Of a stretch of DNA of 64,000 nt, positions 63,608-64,000 are shown one piece after another (the first letter of the stretch is position 1; each line of letters opens with the position of its first letter). Below the pieces are notes generated by a model. The model made no database searches and had not been told where the DNA came from. It saw only the letters and a list, made by a program, of their open reading frames with translations. The stretch lies in contig JBPOFK010000012.1 of NCBI GenBank assembly GCA_051252095.1, positions 1 to 64,000 on the forward strand, written 5' to 3'. This stretch comes from GCA-2401735 sp051252095 (lineage in GTDB: Bacteria > Pseudomonadota > Gammaproteobacteria > Burkholderiales > Methylophilaceae). A program made the position numbers and the translations under genes.

Positions 63608-64000
63608 TTCTTTGGCCATTTATTGTGTGGGTGGCGCCGTTAGAGACGAGTTATTAGGCTTACCTCTCAAAGATTACGATTATGTTGTCGTTGGCAGTAC
63701 AGCAGAAGAAATGCTAAATTTGGGCTACACAGCCGTAGGTAAAGACTTTCCCGTTTTTCTGCATCCAAAAACCCACGATGAATACGCCCTCGCTAGAACA
63801 GAGCGTAAGTCAGGGAAGGGTTATAAAGGTTTTGTTGTACATGCCTCGCCAAAGGTTACGTTGGAAGAAGATTTGGCAAGGCGTGATTTCACCATTAATG
63901 CCATGGCAAAAACAGTGGATGGCCAGCTTATTGACCCCTATAAGGGCCAAGCAGACATTCAGCATAAAGTTTTAAGGCATGTGAGTGATGCTTTCGTTGA
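63594..64000 (+). CDS. cca: CCA tRNA nucleotidyltransferase, 5' part, cut by window end
   Basis: Adds or repairs the 3' CCA of tRNA. The visible 135 residues carry the class II nucleotidyltransferase site: YCVGGAVRDELLGLPLKDYDYVVVG (flexible loop then the DxD metal pair), DFPVFLHPKTHDEYALARTERKSGKGYKGF, and RRDFTINAMA. The pattern is very close to E. coli Cca. It starts inside the end of the previous gene at ATG 63594. The rest lies beyond the window. Confidence 0.95.
   Translation, partial: MPEDSSLAIYCVGGAVRDELLGLPLKDYDYVVVGSTAEEMLNLGYTAVGKDFPVFLHPKTHDEYALARTERKSGKGYKGFVVHASPKVTLEEDLARRDFTINAMAKTVDGQLIDPYKGQADIQHKVLRHVSDAFV

Noticed and set aside
1..64000. Search for CRISPR arrays, tRNAs, transposases, integrases, toxin-antitoxin or defence genes
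   Set aside because: None could be supported by eye; all sizeable genes are metabolic, signalling or envelope genes.

Overview
The window looks like chromosome of a methylotrophic betaproteobacterium of the family Methylophilaceae (Methylotenera or a close relative). This rests on a lanthanide-type methanol dehydrogenase set (xoxF, xoxJ, cytochromes c), an NAD-linked molybdenum formate dehydrogenase (fdsGBA-fdhD-fdsD) with cofactor genes beside it, low to moderate GC, and betaproteobacterial-type proteins. The assignment is inferred from gene content and protein look, not from a database search. No tRNA, CRISPR array, insertion sequence or prophage was seen; the whole window reads as dense vegetative chromosome.

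Layout. (1) 0.2-4.8 kb: a diffusible-signal-factor (DSF) quorum-sensing locus, rpfF convergent with rpfC - stand-alone receiver - rpfG. (2) 5.0-8.8 kb: a TPR/2OG-oxygenase-like protein, a YihY membrane protein fused to a cyclic-nucleotide-binding-like domain, and a proline iminopeptidase. (3) 9.1-15 kb: xoxF, xoxJ, two related cytochromes c (one soluble, one lipoprotein) and a type II NADH dehydrogenase. (4) 15-20.5 kb on the minus strand: lysophospholipid transporter-like MFS protein, PIN-PhoH ATPase, Bcp peroxiredoxin, and an overlapping tonB/histidine-kinase pair. (5) 20.6-30.1 kb: moaA-mobA-mobB-moeA (molybdenum cofactor) divergent from fdsGBA-fdhD-fdsD. (6) 30.1-41 kb: housekeeping and uncharacterised genes (GT39-like membrane protein, rpmE2, rho, trxA, a possible PilZ protein, a TlpA-like thioredoxin, DUF3579, BON lipoprotein, yraN, rsmI, pyrC, a 463-residue unknown). 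(7) 41.2-41.6 kb: RNase P RNA. (8) 42.0-60.5 kb: an essentially complete dcw cell-wall/division cluster, mraZ to ftsZ plus lpxC, with a MraZ-type operator in front. (9) 60.5-64 kb: a small membrane protein, soluble lytic transglycosylase, a NDUFA9-like epimerase and the 5' part of cca.

How they work together. XoxF oxidises methanol in the periplasm and passes electrons to the cytochromes c; the C1 flux ends in formate, which FdsABG oxidises to CO2 while making NADH. FdsA needs the bis-MGD form of the molybdenum cofactor, supplied in part by moaA, moeA, mobA and mobB just across the divergent promoter, and FdhD. NADH can be re-oxidised by Ndh. The DSF locus should link cell density to c-di-GMP through the RpfG HD-GYP domain; the PilZ-like protein at 34-35.7 kb is a possible c-di-GMP reader.

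The least ordinary points are the stand-alone receiver inside the rpf operon, two dyad elements upstream of xoxF, the soluble/lipid-anchored cytochrome pair, the tonB-kinase overlap, and the YihY fusion whose cyclic-nucleotide pocket lacks its usual arginine. No clearly new multi-gene system such as a defence island was found.
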